Shown here: positions 1 through 5,472 of the stretch, in pieces
How positions within the stretch are numbered: the first letter of the stretch is position 1
How the letters are laid out: each line of letters begins with the position of its first letter
Assembly (NCBI GenBank): GCA_947628495.1
Contig: CANRAC010000063.1
Span: 1-5,958, forward strand
Origin: an uncultured Bacilli bacterium
GTDB lineage: Bacteria; Bacillota_I; Bacilli_A; RF39; UBA660
DNA length: 5,958 nt
Direction of reading: 5' to 3'
The notes under the pieces: model-generated
The model's input: the letters and a program-made list of their open reading frames with translations, nothing else
Told to the model about the DNA's origin: nothing
The model's database searches: none
Program-made: the position numbers and the translations under genes

Positions 1-439
1 TCGTTTTTAAAATTTTGACACTACCAAAATATAAGGTCATCACATAAAAGGTTGTATCGGTACAACCTTGAATTATGGAAGCTAAACGGCCGACAAAAGA
101 ATCAGGGCCAAAATTTTCAAAAAGATTATTCATAATAACTAAAGTTGAAGAACCGGATATCGGACGCAATATGGCCATTGGTAAAATATCTAAAGGAATA
201 CTTAAAAATTTAAAAACAGGCTTTAAAAAACCTAAGATAAAGCCAATGAAATTACTCTTTAAAAAAATATTAATGGCAAAAACCATTGCAATTAACGTAG
301 GAAAAATATTAAAAGCACTAACTAGTCCTTCTTTAGCTCCTGTCAAAAAAGCATCGTAAATATTAAGTCTCTTTTTATAGCCATACATAACTATTCCTAA
401 AACAATAATGGGGATAATAATGATTGATATTTTATTCAT
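1..439 (-). CDS. spmB: Spore maturation protein SpmB, C-terminus cut by window edge
   Basis: Integral membrane protein of the nucleoside-recognition (Gate) domain family. In Bacillus subtilis SpmA and SpmB are needed for spore core dehydration and heat resistance; the transported substrate is not known to me. The visible 146 residues read from ATG 439-437. They show an N-terminal hydrophobic helix (about 5-19), a second hydrophobic block (about 45-60), and the family signature: RPISGSS (92-98), GPDSF (111-115), GRLASIIQG (117-125) and TDTTFY (127-132). B. subtilis SpmB is near 178 residues, so roughly 30 are missing off the left edge. The start overlaps the spmA stop as ATGA, with AAGGAG (451-446) six bases upstream inside spmA, so translational coupling is expected. 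Identification is firm; the sporulation role here is inferred from the family. Confidence 0.95.
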   Translation of the reverse strand, partial: MNKISIIIIPIIVLGIVMYGYKKRLNIYDAFLTGAKEGLVSAFNIFPTLIAMVFAINIFLKSNFIGFILGFLKPVFKFLSIPLDILPMAILRPISGSSTLVIMNNLFENFGPDSFVGRLASIIQGCTDTTFYVMTLYFGSVKILKT

Positions 440-1014
440 TTATGTCTCCTTCTTATTAAATAATCTAAACTAAGACCGCCAACGGAAGCACAAAAAGTCG
501 CTAAGATTGCCGGCAAAATGATTTCCGTCGGATGGGCACTGCCACTTAACATCCGCAACGAAATTACAGTCGTTGGTATTAAAGTCACGCCACTAGTATT
601 CAAAACTAAAAAGGTAATCATGGCATCCGTCGCCGTATCTTTCTGCTTGTTTATTTTTTGCATTTCATCCATTGCTTTAAGACCAAAAGGCGTCGCCGCG
701 GAACCTAAGCCCATCATATTGACAGCAATATTACTAGCTATATAACCTAAAGCTCTATTTCCTTTGGGAATAGAAGGAAAAAGCTTGCTTAAAACCGGAT
801 AAAAAAGATTAGCTATTTTTTTTAGCAAACCGCTTTCTTCTGCAATTTTCATAAGTCCCATCCAAATGACTAATATGGGAAGCATTTCCAAAATCATATC
901 TAATCCTTTTTTGCCACTAACAATAATTTCATTATTTATAGCTTCAATATTCCCCGATATAAGACCATAAATTATGCCTATGACAATCATTACTCCCCAA
1001 ATAATATTAATCAT
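436..1014 (-). CDS. spmA: Spore maturation protein SpmA
   Basis: A 192-residue multi-pass membrane protein, close to the roughly 196 residues of B. subtilis SpmA, from the same Gate-domain family as SpmB and probably its partner. Visible marks are an N-terminal membrane helix (about 3-20), a second (about 40-57), the signature NMMGLGSAATPFGLKAM (99-115), then ATDAM (128-132), and LNTSGVTLIPTT (138-149) followed by a hydrophobic C-terminal stretch. The ATG at 1014 has GGTGAG (1023-1018) three bases upstream. The stop is TGA, shared with the spmB start. It lies 49 bases after the small gene ending at 1064, with no terminator visible between them, so it is probably co-transcribed with that gene. 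Known role: spore core dehydration. Whether this organism sporulates is not shown here. Confidence 0.95.
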   Translation of the reverse strand: MINIIWGVMIVIGIIYGLISGNIEAINNEIIVSGKKGLDMILEMLPILVIWMGLMKIAEESGLLKKIANLFYPVLSKLFPSIPKGNRALGYIASNIAVNMMGLGSAATPFGLKAMDEMQKINKQKDTATDAMITFLVLNTSGVTLIPTTVISLRMLSGSAHPTEIILPAILATFCASVGGLSLDYLIRRRHK

Positions 1015-1063
1015 TTTCTCACCAATAAATTATATTAAATCAGAAAATATCTTAGTCGTAAAA

Positions 1064-1339
1064 TTAAAGTTTTCTTAAATATTTATTTAAATCTGCATCT
1101 GTCACACCTAATATTAAAAGTTCATCTTTAAAATCTTTTAAAGTATTCGCATTATTTATAAATTTGGATAAATTAAAATATTTAGTATAAAAATAAATAC
1201 TTATCAAAGTTGTTATCATAGCCCCTTTATTTAGATATTGATTTTCACTAAATAAAGAAATTAGACTTGCAATAAAAACTGGTCTGGATATTAATCCGTA
1301 AAAATATCCTTTGGTCAGAGTCGCTAATTTTTGTTTCAA
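1064..1339 (-). CDS. Small putative membrane protein, unknown, first gene before spmA
   Basis: I do not recognise this 91-residue protein. It has two moderately hydrophobic stretches, about residues 11-30 and 39-55, that could be membrane helices or one hairpin. A charged C-terminal tail (about 57-91) looks helical. The start is TTG at 1339-1337, chosen because GGGGGAGG (1352-1345) lies five bases upstream, an in-frame stop occurs shortly before, and the first internal ATG is only residue 41. The stop is TAA. The strong ribosome binding site argues that it is a real gene. It sits 68 bases from a divergent carboxypeptidase gene and 49 bases before spmA, so it is probably the first gene of the spm transcription unit. 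No convincing vegetative promoter was seen upstream. A link to sporulation is inference from position only. Confidence 0.75.
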   Translation of the reverse strand: MKQKLATLTKGYFYGLISRPVFIASLISLFSENQYLNKGAMITTLISIYFYTKYFNLSKFINNANTLKDFKDELLILGVTDADLNKYLRKL

Positions 1340-1344
1340 ATTAT

Positions 1345-1352
1345 CCTCCCCC
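1345..1352 (-). promoter_or_regulatory. Ribosome binding site fixing a TTG start
   Basis: The minus strand reads GGGGGAGG, then a five-base spacer ATAAT, then TTG. It is among the strongest Shine-Dalgarno matches in the window and decides the TTG start of the 91-residue gene. Confidence 0.75.
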
Positions 1353-1396
1353 TTTTCTTAATCATAAAAGCCTTTAAATCCCGATATATTTATAAT

Positions 1397-1402
1397 GGTG
1401 AT
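1397..1402 (+). promoter_or_regulatory. GGTGAT-type ribosome binding site of the carboxypeptidase gene
   Basis: GGTGAT lies five bases before ATG 1408. It pairs with the 5' part of the anti-Shine-Dalgarno sequence (GGAGGTGATC is the full complement) rather than the usual GGAGG part. The same kind of site precedes trpS, and GGTGAG precedes spmA. A perfect TATAAT at 1391-1396 directly abuts it, but that box would start transcription after this site, so it is not called as the promoter. Confidence 0.55.
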
Positions 1403-1407
1403 AATTA

Positions 1408-2478
1408 ATGCTTAAAAAATTAATTTTTTTATTTCTTATTTTAATGCCTATTAAAGTTTATGCGTTATCGGCCGAAAGTGCGATTTTAATCGATGCCAAC
1501 TCCAAACGGGTATTATTTAGTCAAAATGCCTATGAACCCAAGTTAATTGCGAGTACCACTAAAATCATGACCGCCCTCGTCGCTATTGAAAATGGAAATT
1601 TAAAGAAAAAAATTACGGTCGATGAAGATGTTTTAAAAGCATATGGCTCAGCGATTTATATTGAAGTGGGTGAAAAATTAACATTAGAAGATTTATTATA
1701 TGGCTTGATGCTCAGAAGTGGTAATGACGCCGCTTTAGTCATTGCCAAAAGCGTTGGTAAAACTCCCCAAAAATTTGTGGAACTCATGAATGATAAAGCC
1801 CAGGAAATAGGCATGGAAAAAACCATATTTTATAATCCCCACGGTTTAGAAGAAGAAAATGGAACGGGAAATACTTCCACAGCTTATGACATGGCTTTAT
1901 TAATGCAAGAAGCGATGCAAAATAAAACTTTTCAAAAAATTACGAAAACGAAATCCTATACAGTTAAAACTAATAAAAAAACTTACGTCTGGCAAAATAA
2001 AAACAAATTATTAAGGAATTACGAATTTACAACGGGTGGTAAAACCGGATTTACTCAAAAAGCACGCAGAACTTTAGTTACAAGTGCCCAAAAAGGCAAA
2101 GAAAAATTAATTGCCGTGACCCTAAATGATCCTAATGATTTTGCAAATCATCAAAAGCTATATGAGCAATATTTTGCTAAGTACGATTTAGTTAAAATAG
2201 TTGATCATAAAAAATACCAAATCACCGATAATGCATATAAAAATGATGAACTTTATCTAAAAAAGGATGTAAAGATAATGTTAACTAAAGAAGAAAAAAA
2301 GAATATCAATATTAAAATTAATTTATATAAACCTGAAGAAAACTCTAGCCCTGTTGTCGGTTACCTTTCGATAAAGCTAGGAAATCAAGAAATCAGCCGG
2401 GAAAATATTTATTCCAAAAAACGCGAAAGTAAAGAAAAAAAGTCTTTCCTTTCCCAAATTAAATCTTGGTTTTCCTAG
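1408..2478 (+). CDS. dacB: Secreted D-alanyl-D-alanine carboxypeptidase (PBP, DacB/DacF type)
   Basis: Serine DD-carboxypeptidase of family S11. It removes the terminal D-Ala of peptidoglycan stem peptides outside the membrane. The 356-residue protein has a signal peptide (about 1-19, cleavage likely after VYA), the active-site STTK (Ser49, Lys52), SGN (104-106), the NPHGL motif (142-146), TSTAYD (155-160) and KTG (211-213). All catalytic motifs are therefore intact. Residues about 265-345 fit the PBP5-type C-terminal beta domain, and the tail ending in SWFS resembles the amphipathic membrane anchor of this family. B. subtilis DacB and DacF are about 380-390 residues, so this is slightly short. 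Next to spmAB in B. subtilis lies dacB, which trims cortex cross-linking; here the gene is divergent from spmAB. The sequence alone does not separate DacB from DacF, so the symbol rests on gene order. Confidence 0.9.
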   Translation: MLKKLIFLFLILMPIKVYALSAESAILIDANSKRVLFSQNAYEPKLIASTTKIMTALVAIENGNLKKKITVDEDVLKAYGSAIYIEVGEKLTLEDLLYGLMLRSGNDAALVIAKSVGKTPQKFVELMNDKAQEIGMEKTIFYNPHGLEEENGTGNTSTAYDMALLMQEAMQNKTFQKITKTKSYTVKTNKKTYVWQNKNKLLRNYEFTTGGKTGFTQKARRTLVTSAQKGKEKLIAVTLNDPNDFANHQKLYEQYFAKYDLVKIVDHKKYQITDNAYKNDELYLKKDVKIMLTKEEKKNINIKINLYKPEENSSPVVGYLSIKLGNQEISRENIYSKKRESKEKKSFLSQIKSWFS

Positions 2479-2520
2479 CTCGTTATGTTAGTATAAATAT
2501 GTAATAAAGATAGGAGCTAG
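2475..2520 (+). promoter_or_regulatory. Inverted repeat around the muramidase leader
   Basis: CTAGCTC (2475-2481) and GAGCTAG (2514-2520) are perfect 7-base complements separated by 32 bases. The left arm contains the TAG stop of the carboxypeptidase gene, and the right arm overlaps the AGGAG ribosome binding site (2512-2516) of the muramidase gene. In read-through mRNA the pairing could hide that site. The arms are short and the loop long, so chance is possible. Confidence 0.35.
2492..2497 (+). promoter_or_regulatory. Possible -10 box for the muramidase gene
   Basis: TATAAA at 2492-2497 is well placed for a start near 2504, just ahead of AGGAG at 2512. No good -35 box is seen; TTTTCC at 2470-2475, 16 bases upstream, is the best candidate and is poor. 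Co-transcription with the upstream gene across the 46-base gap is equally plausible. Confidence 0.35.
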
Positions 2521-2524
2521 CATT

Positions 2525-3814
2525 ATGAAAGAAAAGAAACAAGAACTTAAAAATACAATTACTAAACATAAAATTCAACTTATATTAATTGTCTTAGCTT
2601 TTGCTCTAACAATTGAAATTGCTTCTATCTCTTATATTGTGTATATAAAAAAACATGAAAAAAAGCATTTAACTGTTTATGAAACAACTACCCAACTTTT
2701 GACGATTTATAATACCGAAACCCAAGAAGAACCGGAAGAAATTCCTGAAGTAGTGGAAGAAAAACCGATAGTTATTAAAAAAGCCCCTATTAACGATAAA
2801 GAAGACAATGAGAGAAAAAGAAATAATGAGGAAGCAGCTCCCGCTAAAGAAACAACTATTGAAGAAGCCAAATCTTTATATGAAGCCGAAGGAACCTCTT
2901 TAGGTATAGACGTTTCAAAATGGAATGGAAATATTGATTGGAAAACTGTAGCAAATAGCGGGGTGGAATTTGCCATAATCCGTTGTGGCTATCGAGGATA
3001 CGGTTCGGGAGAAATTTTAATGGATCCTTCTTTTGAAGAAAATATTAGTGAAGCCATCAAAAATGGAGTGAAAGTAGGAGTTTATTTTTACTCTGCTGCT
3101 ATAAACGAAGCAGAAGCTATAGAAGAAGCTCGTTTCACAATCGAAGTCATTAAAAAATATAAAATTACTTATCCAGTAGTTTATGATATGGAAGAATTTG
3201 ATGATGATGCTCGCTGTGCTTATTTATCAAAAGCAACCTATACTAACAATGCTTTAGCTTTCTTAAACTATATAAAATCTAAAGGATATACACCAATGAT
3301 GTATGCTAATATCACAGATTACAAAGATCATTTTGAAAGTAGTAAATTTAGTAACATGAAATTCTGGTTAGCCCATTATGCCGAGAAAACTTATTATACT
3401 GGCAAATATGATATGTGGCAGCATACATCTAAAGGAAGTGTTCCTGGTATCAAAGGAAATGTTGATATGAACATAGCTTATTTTAAATATACAGCTGATG
3501 CTCCCGCAAAAGAACCAGAAGAAGAAAAACAAAATAAGCCTACTCAAAACAAACCTGTTACTGAAGAAAAAACGATTTTAACATTTAAAGATGCAAATGA
3601 TAAAGTTATGACAATTAGTGAAGCCGAATATTATAACGATTATAATAATTCCACAAAGTCTGGCGTTATCCCAGCTAACACTACCCTTGACCGTCTTTCT
3701 ATTTCCGAAGATGGTAATTGGTCAAAAATTAAATATGCCGATCAAGAAGTTTATGTAAAATCTTCTTACTTGCAATTTAGTAATGAAATCCAAAATAAAA
3801 CTGTTGATAATTAA
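2525..3814 (+). CDS. Membrane-anchored GH25 muramidase with SH3-like C-terminus
   Basis: Glycoside hydrolase family 25 lysozyme, expected to cut the MurNAc-GlcNAc bond of peptidoglycan outside the membrane. Domains in order: short basic cytoplasmic tail (1-16); one uncleaved membrane helix (about 17-41); Glu/Pro/Lys-rich spacer (about 50-122); GH25 barrel (about 125-322); a second Pro/Glu/Lys linker (325-349); and an SH3-like domain (about 350-418) with GNWSKIKY (397-404) and VYVKSSYL (409-416). Catalytic signatures are present: GIDVSKWNG (Asp129), the DxE motif DME (Asp221, Glu223) and VDMN (Asp314). The ATG has AGGAG eight bases upstream. It follows the carboxypeptidase gene by 46 bases on the same strand, so both may serve the same wall-remodelling task. 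Its lack of a cleavage site, and of holin or phage neighbours, argues for a host enzyme rather than an endolysin. The native substrate is not shown. Confidence 0.9.
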   Translation: MKEKKQELKNTITKHKIQLILIVLAFALTIEIASISYIVYIKKHEKKHLTVYETTTQLLTIYNTETQEEPEEIPEVVEEKPIVIKKAPINDKEDNERKRNNEEAAPAKETTIEEAKSLYEAEGTSLGIDVSKWNGNIDWKTVANSGVEFAIIRCGYRGYGSGEILMDPSFEENISEAIKNGVKVGVYFYSAAINEAEAIEEARFTIEVIKKYKITYPVVYDMEEFDDDARCAYLSKATYTNNALAFLNYIKSKGYTPMMYANITDYKDHFESSKFSNMKFWLAHYAEKTYYTGKYDMWQHTSKGSVPGIKGNVDMNIAYFKYTADAPAKEPEEEKQNKPTQNKPVTEEKTILTFKDANDKVMTISEAEYYNDYNNSTKSGVIPANTTLDRLSISEDGNWSKIKYADQEVYVKSSYLQFSNEIQNKTVDN

Positions 3815-3827
3815 TCAGCAGTTTTTT
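3797..3827. terminator. Bidirectional terminator between muramidase and lipoprotein genes
   Basis: AAAACTGTTGAT (3797-3808) pairs with ATCAGCAGTTTT (3814-3825), with one G-T wobble and a five-base loop AATTA. A run of six T (3822-3827) follows on the plus strand. Read from the minus strand, the same stem is followed by TTTTATTTT, so it can also end the lipoprotein transcript. The muramidase stop TAA (3812-3814) lies in the loop and the first base of the right arm. Confidence 0.85.
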
Positions 3828-3837
3828 CAACCAAAGC

Positions 3838-4401
3838 TTACTGTTCTAAACTTTCGTTTTCATAATTATAAATTCCGTGAATTTTTTGTAAAGATTCGTT
3901 GCTTAATTGTTCTACTTCCCAAGCATTATCTACTTTAGAAACATTTACTTCTAAAGTATATTCCACTGTGTCCGTTGTATCTTTCATTTGGTCTAGTTTA
4001 TATTTCGTGAATTTAGTAGCATCATAGGCTCCTTCTTCATTTTTAAATTCATCAGGGTTATCAGCTAAATGTTTATCGGCCTCTTTTTGAACTTTATACA
4101 AATCATAAACTGTTAGTTTTACCGTAACAACTGCATTATCGCCATCATATTTTTCATCAGTGATTTCATATTTCATATCGCTATATTGTTTTTTTAAGAT
4201 TTCTTTGTAAGTACCCTTTTGGTCATCGTCTAATTCATTACGATCATCCACATACTCATCTAATTCATCCATAACTACATCACTATTGTCAATATAACGA
4301 TCCAAATATTCTTCTACTGCTTTACTTGGCGTATTGGCTGGCCCAATTGTACATCCTACTAAACCAAAAAGAAGGACAAAAGCAACTAAAAACTTTTTCA
4401 T
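3838..4401 (-). CDS. Small acidic lipoprotein, unknown function
   Basis: A 187-residue exported lipoprotein. The signal peptide MKKFLVAFVLLFGLVGC carries a lipobox LVGC with the lipidated Cys17, so it should be anchored to the outer face of the membrane. The mature part is strongly acidic (for example DELDEYVDDRNELDDD at about 45-60). It alternates a helical N-terminal part with what look like beta strands (about residues 73-97 and 143-163). That layout is reminiscent of small NTF2-like or DUF4878-type lipoproteins, but I see no diagnostic motif and assign no function. The ATG at 4401 has AAGGAG (4415-4410) eight bases upstream. It is a single gene: it has its own -10 box upstream, shares a terminator with the facing muramidase gene, and is divergent from trpS. 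Identity as a lipoprotein is firm; the fold is a guess. Confidence 0.85.
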   Translation of the reverse strand: MKKFLVAFVLLFGLVGCTIGPANTPSKAVEEYLDRYIDNSDVVMDELDEYVDDRNELDDDQKGTYKEILKKQYSDMKYEITDEKYDGDNAVVTVKLTVYDLYKVQKEADKHLADNPDEFKNEEGAYDATKFTKYKLDQMKDTTDTVEYTLEVNVSKVDNAWEVEQLSNESLQKIHGIYNYENESLEQ

Positions 4402-4427
4402 ATCTCTCTCTCCTTTTAATTTTATTT

Positions 4428-4456
4428 TGTCTTTTTATTTCCAAATTATACATAAT
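4428..4456 (+). promoter_or_regulatory. trpS promoter
   Basis: TTGTCT (-35, 4428-4433; 4 of 6 to consensus), a 17-base spacer, then CATAAT (-10, 4451-4456; 5 of 6). Transcription would start near 4463, about 23 bases before the trpS ATG. That leaves no room for a T-box or other leader. Confidence 0.65.
4445..4450 (-). promoter_or_regulatory. -10 box of the lipoprotein gene
   Basis: The minus strand reads a perfect TATAAT here, about 44 bases before the lipoprotein ATG, giving a start near 4438. It directly touches the trpS -10 box on the other strand. No good -35 box was found 16-18 bases upstream, so confidence is moderate. Confidence 0.5.
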
Positions 4457-4474
4457 TATGGTAAACTTACTTGT

Positions 4475-4481
4475 AGGTGAT
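4475..4481 (+). promoter_or_regulatory. Ribosome binding site deciding the trpS start
   Basis: AGGTGAT lies four bases before ATG 4486. An in-frame GTG at 4477 falls inside this site and so cannot be the start. Starting at 4486 also gives the usual MKRxLSG opening of TrpRS. Confidence 0.7.
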
Positions 4482-4485
4482 ACAA

Positions 4486-5472
4486 ATGAAACGTTTACTT
4501 TCCGGAATTAAACCTACGGGTGAGTTAACTTTAGGAAATTATTTAGGAGCAATCAAACAATTTGTCGATATGCAAAATGATTATGAATCTTTTATATTTG
4601 TGGCTAATTTGCATGCGATAACTGTATATAATGATAAAGAAGAGTTAAAAAAAAGAACAAGAGATCTAGTCGCAATTTACTTAGCTAGTGGTTTAGATCC
4701 TAAAAAAACAACGATTTTCTTACAATCAGAAAATAATTACCATAATAACTTAGGATGGGTTTTAGAGTGTAATTCTTATATTGGTGAGCTTAATCGTATG
4801 ACTCAATTTAAAGATAAGAGTAAAAACAAAAGTGCTAATGCTATCACTTGTGGCCTTTATACTTACCCTACTTTAATGGCAGCGGATATAATTTTATATG
4901 ATGCCGATGTGGTCCCTGTGGGTATTGATCAAAAACAACATGTCGAACTAACACGCAATATCGCCGAAAGATTTAATAATCGTTATGGCGAAACTTTTAA
5001 AATTCCAAAACCATTTATTCCTAAAACGGGGGAAAAAATATATGATTTGCAAAATCCTACTAAAAAGATGAGTAAAACGGAAGATAACCCAAAAGGGTGT
5101 ATCTCCCTTTTAGAAGATCCTGATAAAGCTGTCAAAAAGATAATGGGAGCTGTTACCGATTCGGATAATCAAATTAAATATGATTTGCAAAATAAACCAG
5201 GCATTTCGAATTTAATGACTATTTATAGTGCTTTAAGTAATAAAACTTTAGACGAGGTAGAAACGGAATTTAACGATAGTAATTATGGCACTTTTAAAAA
5301 AGTTGTTGCGGAAGAGGTTAAACAATTTTTAATTGATTTACAAAGTAAATACCAAAAAATTATTGATTCCAATATGGTGGATACTGTTTTAGATGAAGGT
5401 ATTAAAAAAGCTCGAACCATTGCTCAAGCTAAATTAAATGAAGTTTATGAAAAAGTTGGTTTAAGTCGATAA
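4486..5472 (+). CDS. trpS: Tryptophanyl-tRNA synthetase
   Basis: Class Ic aminoacyl-tRNA synthetase that charges tRNA-Trp with tryptophan using ATP, in the cytoplasm. At 328 residues it has the normal length for bacterial TrpRS. Visible signatures are SGIKPTGELTLGNYLG (6-21), whose TLGN replaces HIGH as is usual for TrpRS; the tryptophan-pocket segment LMAADIILYDAD (130-141), in which Asp134 corresponds to the indole-binding Asp; GIDQKQHVELTR (146-157); and the ATP-binding loop KMSKT (194-198), a slight variant of KMSKS. AVTDSD and the C-terminal helices, including the final KARTIAQAKLNEVYEKVG stretch, are intact. The ATG is chosen over an upstream in-frame GTG because that GTG sits inside the ribosome binding site. 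The gene is a single unit with a close promoter and a terminator 38 bases after its stop. No T-box leader is present. Confidence 0.97.
   Translation: MKRLLSGIKPTGELTLGNYLGAIKQFVDMQNDYESFIFVANLHAITVYNDKEELKKRTRDLVAIYLASGLDPKKTTIFLQSENNYHNNLGWVLECNSYIGELNRMTQFKDKSKNKSANAITCGLYTYPTLMAADIILYDADVVPVGIDQKQHVELTRNIAERFNNRYGETFKIPKPFIPKTGEKIYDLQNPTKKMSKTEDNPKGCISLLEDPDKAVKKIMGAVTDSDNQIKYDLQNKPGISNLMTIYSALSNKTLDEVETEFNDSNYGTFKKVVAEEVKQFLIDLQSKYQKIIDSNMVDTVLDEGIKKARTIAQAKLNEVYEKVGLSR

Noticed and set aside
75..359. Open frame on the plus strand opposite spmB
   Set aside because: It is antisense to the conserved SpmB frame, is low in complexity (Lys/Ile-rich) and has no ribosome binding site.
436..439. 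Possible code-4 (TGA as Trp) organism, suggested by the AT-rich, Lys-rich genes
   Set aside because: TGA ends spmA exactly at an ATGA overlap with a well-supported spmB start, and Trp codons in the genes checked (for example SpmA Trp6) are TGG.
518..745. Open frame on the plus strand opposite spmA
   Set aside because: It lies fully inside the conserved SpmA frame on the other strand, with no family resemblance of its own.
1029..1034. Minus-strand TATAAT directly before spmA
   Set aside because: The start would fall within the GGTGAG ribosome binding site and no -35 box is visible, so co-transcription with the upstream small gene is preferred.
1391..1396. Perfect TATAAT as promoter of the carboxypeptidase gene
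   Set aside because: Transcription would start near 1403, downstream of the GGTGAT site, leaving a leader of about five bases. No TTGACA-like box lies 17 bases upstream.
1391..1397. CATTATA on the minus strand as a sigma-G-like -10 box for the small gene and spmAB
   Set aside because: It fits the loose -10 pattern, but no matching -35 element was found at 17-18 bases, and such a short match is expected by chance in AT-rich DNA.
1411..1440. A and T runs at the start of the carboxypeptidase gene as a phase-variation tract
   Set aside because: The runs are six or seven bases long and encode Lys and the hydrophobic signal peptide core, which is ordinary for AT-rich genomes.
2707..2976. Open frame on the minus strand within the muramidase gene
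   Set aside because: Its Ser/Leu-rich product is the antisense image of the acidic Glu/Lys spacer and carries no independent support.
4477..4485. GTG at 4477 as the trpS start
   Set aside because: The GTG lies within the AGGTGAT ribosome binding site of the ATG at 4486, and the family normally begins at the MKRxLSG position.
4326..4511. 61-residue frame on the plus strand across the lipoprotein start and the trpS promoter
   Set aside because: It covers the lipoprotein signal peptide antisense, both promoters and the trpS start, and has no ribosome binding site.
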